A stretch of 64,000 nucleotides of DNA from Bugula neritina (Eukaryota > Bryozoa > Gymnolaemata > Cheilostomatida > Bugulidae), in the NCBI GenBank assembly GCA_964035545.1, contig OZ037768.1, positions 7,059,241 through 7,123,240 on the forward strand, given 5' to 3'. Position numbers and translations under genes: made by a program. This document shows positions 57,701 through 63,700 of this stretch, piece after piece; positions within the stretch are counted from its first letter, which is position 1; the number at the start of each line of letters is the position of its first letter. The notes under the pieces were generated by a model. That model did no database searches. It was not told where the DNA came from and worked only from the letters and a program-made list of their open reading frames with translations.

Positions 57701-60700
57701 TGAAGATACCACTTCTACTGGCGGTCTTTTTGTTGAAGAGGACATAGTGGAGATTGTTTCACCCCTACAGGATGTGATCCTTAGTCAGGTGCCACGTGAC
57801 GTTGTGTTCACCTGTACAGCTAACAAAGGCAGCTGTCATCACAAGTGGATAGTAAACGGCAAGCCACTGCCTGAAGACAATCGATTCACTGCAACCACTG
57901 AAGGCAACAAATATATTTTAACCATCAAGGATGCTACTGAGAAAGATGATGGGGAATACACGATCGTCATAAAGGGGCGCAAATCCTCTGCTGAGCTTAT
58001 TGTAGAAATTCCTCCTCAAATTAAGTTTGACAAGAAATACGCATCACAAGTGGTGCTCAAGGCCGGGCAGATGACTATCTTTGAAGTACCATTCAGTGGT
58101 TGGCCAGTGCCAGTTGTCACATGGATGTTCAATGGGGCACCCTTAGTTACAGACAAGCGTGTTTACGAGGAAACTATTTCTGGTATCAGTTGCATTCATG
58201 TAAAGAACTCGAAACGCACAGACACCGGAATCTATTCGGTCGAGATTGCCAATGACCTTGGCACCGTGTCAGCTGATATTGATCTGTTAGTAGTTGACAA
58301 ACCGCAGCCTCCTTGTAACTTTACTGTAGTGAGTGTGGATGAGAACTCAGTAACGCTGTCGTGGGATGCGCCCAGTGATGATGGCGGACGACCAATATCC
58401 GGATATGTCGTAGAGAAGCGAGATGTTAACAGACGTACATGGGTGCCGGTTGGTGAATGCTCGGATACTACTTTGACTGTAGGGGATTTGATTGAAGGGC
58501 AGAGCTACATGTTCCTTGTGAAGGCTGTCAATGAAGTTGGCCAGAGTGAGCCTGTAGAGACAGAACAGCCTGTTAAACCAATAAGTTCCCACAGTAAGAG
58601 CTATTTTCAGTTATTTTCAGTAATACTTGATTTAATTTCAATATCCTAATTAATTAAAAAGTTTCAGGTTTACATTTCTTGCAGAGTAAATGTGACACAA
58701 AAAAATAGCATAAATATGGCATGTAATGCAATGTTTATGTTTCAATTTAGTGTATCATTTCTATGAAAAAAACTTGTTATAGATTATTTAGTAAAGTTGG
58801 TCATTTTTCTAATCACTACTTGTTTTAAATTTTAGCTGTACCGGATTCACCACAGTCCTTGACCGCAGATGATATAACTCCAACAGACGTTACTCTCACT
58901 TGGTCACCGCCCACCAATGATGGTGGTGCACCGGTAGAAGGTTATCACGTGGAGAGATGCAGTGACAGCAGTGGCCGATGGGTGCGGCAAACTCGCTCAC
59001 CTGTTACTGAGACAGTGTACCATACTGACAATCTCATGGAGGGAACAGAGTACGCATACCGTGTTGTGGCTGTGAATAGACGAGGGGAGAGTGTTCCTGG
59101 TCAGCCATGTGAGCCGTTCATTGCAAAGAATCCCTATGGTATATAGCTTTAAACTACTAGATTATTAGTTACTACTATAATTTATTTGTATGAATTATTC
59201 TTTTTTGTCATTTCTTTTTGACTAATTCTCAAGCTACTAGTTTCAATAGCTTCAGTGTTTTATTCACTAATGAAAAGCTGTGTACGCATAAAATAGACAG
59301 CTAAATAGGCTAAAACAGGGTATTTTTTTCTAAAAATCTGTATGATATGAGTTGTTATGCTTAATTATGTAATATTTGGTTCCTATTTTTTACAATGTAT
59401 GTGTATCTAGAAATTATTTTGTTTAATTCATAGATGCACCTGGTGCTCCTGATGCTCCAGTCATCTCTGATGTCACAGACACCACTATGAAGGTATCTTG
59501 GCAACCACCAAGTAATGATGGGGGATCACCAGTCATAGAATACTTCTTGGAGCAGAAAATCTCGAGTGACTTCAGATGGTCTCCAGTTACAACTAGTCAG
59601 ATTATTGAGACAAACTTTGTAGTAGACAAACTAAGAACTGGTAAAGAGTACAGCTTTAGAGTAGCTGCAGCCAACAAAGCCGGAACTGGTAAATGGTCAA
59701 CTCCCTCAGAAGATGTGCTGTGTAAAGCACCTATTGGTATGTCGAATTTTTATGTGCTTGTGATTCATATTATTGAAAGTCAGCAAAGCGTAAATACAGG
59801 CTCTAATGTAATGGTTTATTTTATAAACTTTTTACTAAATTAATGTTGATTATCATTTGCAAATTAAAATAATACTACAGACATGAAGGGTGTGATTTTG
59901 TTTTACTCATAGTTGTAAATTCAAGTTGTTTTTATTTTACAGTTGGAAACGCTCCTGAGTTACTGGAAGGACTTGAAGACCTGAAAGTCGTTGCTCCTGA
60001 GGCTATTGAGTTTTTCTGTGATGTGGATCTTGGCTCGCCGAAAGCAACCATAACCTGGTTTAAGAATGACAAGCCATTGACATCTAGTGAAAAATATGAT
60101 ATATACTATGAGGAGAAGAATGAGTCAGCTATACTCTCGGTTATTGACACGACGCTTGAGGACGCGGGATTATACAAAGTAGTAGTTGCTAATGACCTTG
60201 GACAGGTGACCTCTGAAGGGACACTAACTGTTCATACTAAGCCAACTATTTCTGCTGACTCTTCTTCTAAAGTTTCATCTACACAGAAAGTAGGCTCTGT
60301 GTACACTTGCACTGCCAACATCACAGGATATCCAACACCTACAGTCACTTGGCTGCACAATGATGTGGCACTCAGTGGAGCTCTGGTTAATGTCGACACC
60401 ACAGACAGCTTTTCCTGTTTTAAGTGGAAAGACCTCACCATGGAGTCTGCAGGAACTCTCGTAGCTACGGTTTCTAACGAAGCTGGTTCTGCTTTGACGA
60501 CATTCAATTTAGAGATCATTGATAAACCTTCTCCTCCAGAAAGCCTGGAAGTCAAAAGTGTGACCAAGGATTCAGTTGATGTATGCTGGTCTGCTCCACT
60601 TTCTAATGGCGGAAGTGAAATTACGTCGTACATAGTAGAGAGAATGGATGTAAAGAGAGGCAACTGGGTATCAGTTGGTACAGTTAGACCAGATGTTACA

Positions 60701-63700
60701 GAGTTTACGGTATCTAAACTTACTTGTGGAAATGAGTATCTGATTCGAGTGTTTGCAGAGAACGAAGTGAATGCCAGTGAGCCTGCTGTGTTGGTAAACC
60801 CTGTTGTACCAAAGAATCCCTTCAGTGAACCGGGACCACCTCAGAACTTGGCTTGCAAAGACATCACTCCTTCTAGCTGCACGATTGTTTGGGCAAAGCC
60901 GTTGTCTGATGGAAATTCTCCTATAACTGGGTACACAGTTGAAAGGAAGTCTCAGTATAATACCAGGTGGACCAAAATTAACAAAGCGCCTGTACAAGAT
61001 CTGGAATTAGAGATTGGAGATTTGGTTGAAGGAACAGATTACGAATTCCGAGTATTTGCGGAGAATGAAGCTGGTGCTAGCGTACCCAGCAAGGCTATTG
61101 GACCTATCACTGCTCAGGAGCCCAGAGGTAATCAGTCACATGTGCAGCATTTTAAATTAATTAATAGTTTTTTAGGTTTAAACTCAATGTTAATTATTTT
61201 TCTCTTTATTTTAATAATTTTTTTTCTGTTTTTTGTAGTGCCGCTAGTATTTGTGAAAGAACTCATTGATCTAGTGGTGGAAGATGAAACGACCGCAATA
61301 TTTGAGTGTGAAGTCAATAAGCCAAACATTTCTGCTCATTGGAATAAAAATGGCACTCGAATTCAACAATCAGAGAAATACTCATTTACTGTAGATGGAA
61401 CAAAACATCGACTAGAAATAAAAGACTGCAGCAAATTTGACGCTGGTACTATTGAGGTAGAACTGGAAGATGTAAAATCAGCTGCTTCACTTGTTGTGGA
61501 AATGGTGACCGTTGAGCTTACAAAACCGCTAGAAAATATTGCTAGTGAAGAGATGCCAAAGACTGTCAAATTCATTTGTGAATTCTCAAAAGCAGATTTG
61601 CCGGCTAAATGGTACAAAGATGGAAAGCTTTTGGAATCGGACAAGAAATACAAAATGGCTACAACGGGTACAGAATACTGTTTAGAAATCAAGAATGCAT
61701 CTGCAGAAGACGAAGGCTTATATTCTGCATCTGTGAAAGGAGCATCAACTGAAGCTTGTCTAAAATTCCTCATCAGACCTTCATTGAAACTTGCGAAGAA
61801 ATACGAAGAAGTGGTCGTCGTCAAAGCCGGTCAGTCTACAGTCTTTGAAATTCCTTTTATTGGATATCCAGAACCAACAATAATTTGGCATTACAAAGGA
61901 GCCGAGCTGCTTAAATCCAGACGCGTTGAAGTAGAATCTCGTCCTGGACTTACACTTCTCAAGATAAAACAATGTGAAAGAACAGATGGCGGGACTTACT
62001 CGTGCTCTGCTTCCAATGAAGTCTGTGATGTGTCTGCTGATATAACTCTTGATGTCTTAGACAGACCGTCGCCACCTGAGAACTTCACAGTCACCGACAC
62101 AAATGAAGAATCAGTAACTCTAGAATGGGATAAACCTACAGATGATGGTGGAAGTGAGATTACCCACTATATTGTAGAGAAAAAGGAAGTTGCTAAGCGA
62201 TCATATGCTCAAGTAGCGAAATGTGTTGAGCAAACAGCTACTGTGGATGGTTTAAGAGAAGGGCACAAATATATGTTTCAAGTCTCGGCTGTCAATGATA
62301 TTGGAAAGAGTGAGCCTACTGAGCTGGCTAGTGCTGCTGTACCAACCAGCAAGTTTGGTAAGTTAGCTATTAATTTCTTGACTAACTCAAAAGCTTGAGT
62401 TCTCATTAATTCTTCAATTACAAGGTGCTAAGCATTGTTCATTATGAGCTAATTACTAACATTTATCTTCACAATATATATATATTTAATGAACTACGAG
62501 CTCAAATGTTGATGACTCACAATCATTAATTTAAAGCAATCTCATGTTCTGTGTTTTAGTTGTGCCAGATAAACCCAGAGATGTTGAGGTTTCAGATGTA
62601 ACTAAGACGTCTGGTGTAGTTACATGGCAAGCTCCGGCACAGGATGGTGGTACACCAATCACAGGCTATTACTTGGAACGATGCACAAAGAGTAGTGAGA
62701 GATGGGTTCGGCAAAACAAAGACTTGATCTCAGAAACCAGCTATAACTCTGATAATCTGATGGAAGGAACCACCTACATGTTCAGAGTAGTCGCTGTAAA
62801 CAAAAGAGGAGAGAGTTTAGCTAGTGATGCTTCTACACCTGTAACAGCCAAAGATCCTTTTGGTCAGCACTATAGTTTGTCTTACTTCAGAAAATTTATT
62901 TTAAAAATGTTAAAGCTGAAAATTTTTATTTGAAATACTAAAACGATAAACAATTTGGAGTGTTTGTAGTTATATGAAGAAATGCCTTTCGCTTTAATAA
63001 TAGTCACTGTCTAAGTTTTGCTTAAAATATTGTTTATTGTAGACATACCTGTTATGGAAAATTATATGCATATGTAATATTTTATAAAATGTACATGTAT
63101 TCAGAAATTATATTTGTTACTTTATAGATGCACCTGGTGCTCCTGATGCTCCAGTCATCTCTAATGTTACCAACACCACTATGAAGGTATCTTGGCAACC
63201 ACCAAATAATGATGGAGGATCACCAGTCATAGAATACTTCTTGGAGCAGAAAATCTCGAGTGACTTCAGATGGTCTCCAGTTACAACCAGTCAGATTATT
63301 GAGACAAACTTTGTGGTAGACAAACTAAGAACTGGTAAAGAGTACAGCTTTAGAGTAGCTGCGGCTAACAAAGCTGGAACTGGCAAATGGTCAGAACCAT
63401 CTAAAGATGTTCTGTGTAAAGCTCCAGTTGTCGGAAAGCCACCTAAACTAGAAGCAACAATGAATGATTTCACGGTCGTCATGCCTGAAATTGCTCAAAT
63501 GGCTTGTAAAGTCAGACTTGGCTCTCCACCTGCGGAACCCATGTGGTACAAAGATGACCATGAGCTTACCAGAAAGCGTTTTGAAACCAAATATCAGTAT
63601 GGTTCTGCTATCCTATCTCTTAAAGACACAGAGCTCAAAGATGCTGGAAGATATAAGTTAGTTGCCAAAAATCCTCTTGGAGAAGTTAAAACAGAATGCA

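Larger units (their letters stand above)
57475..61127 (+). repeat. Super-repeat 2 (intron-poor copy)
   Basis: The same ten domains as super-repeat 1, but in four exons of 1119, 303, 303 and 1185 nt. Genomic length is 3.65 kb against 6.4 kb for copy 1. Only the phase-1 introns bordering the two middle Fn domains remain. Confidence 0.88.

Noticed and set aside
61140-61235. A transmembrane segment between Fn12 and Ig42
   Set aside because: The hydrophobic run comes from translating the T-rich end of an intron with normal GT-AG borders.
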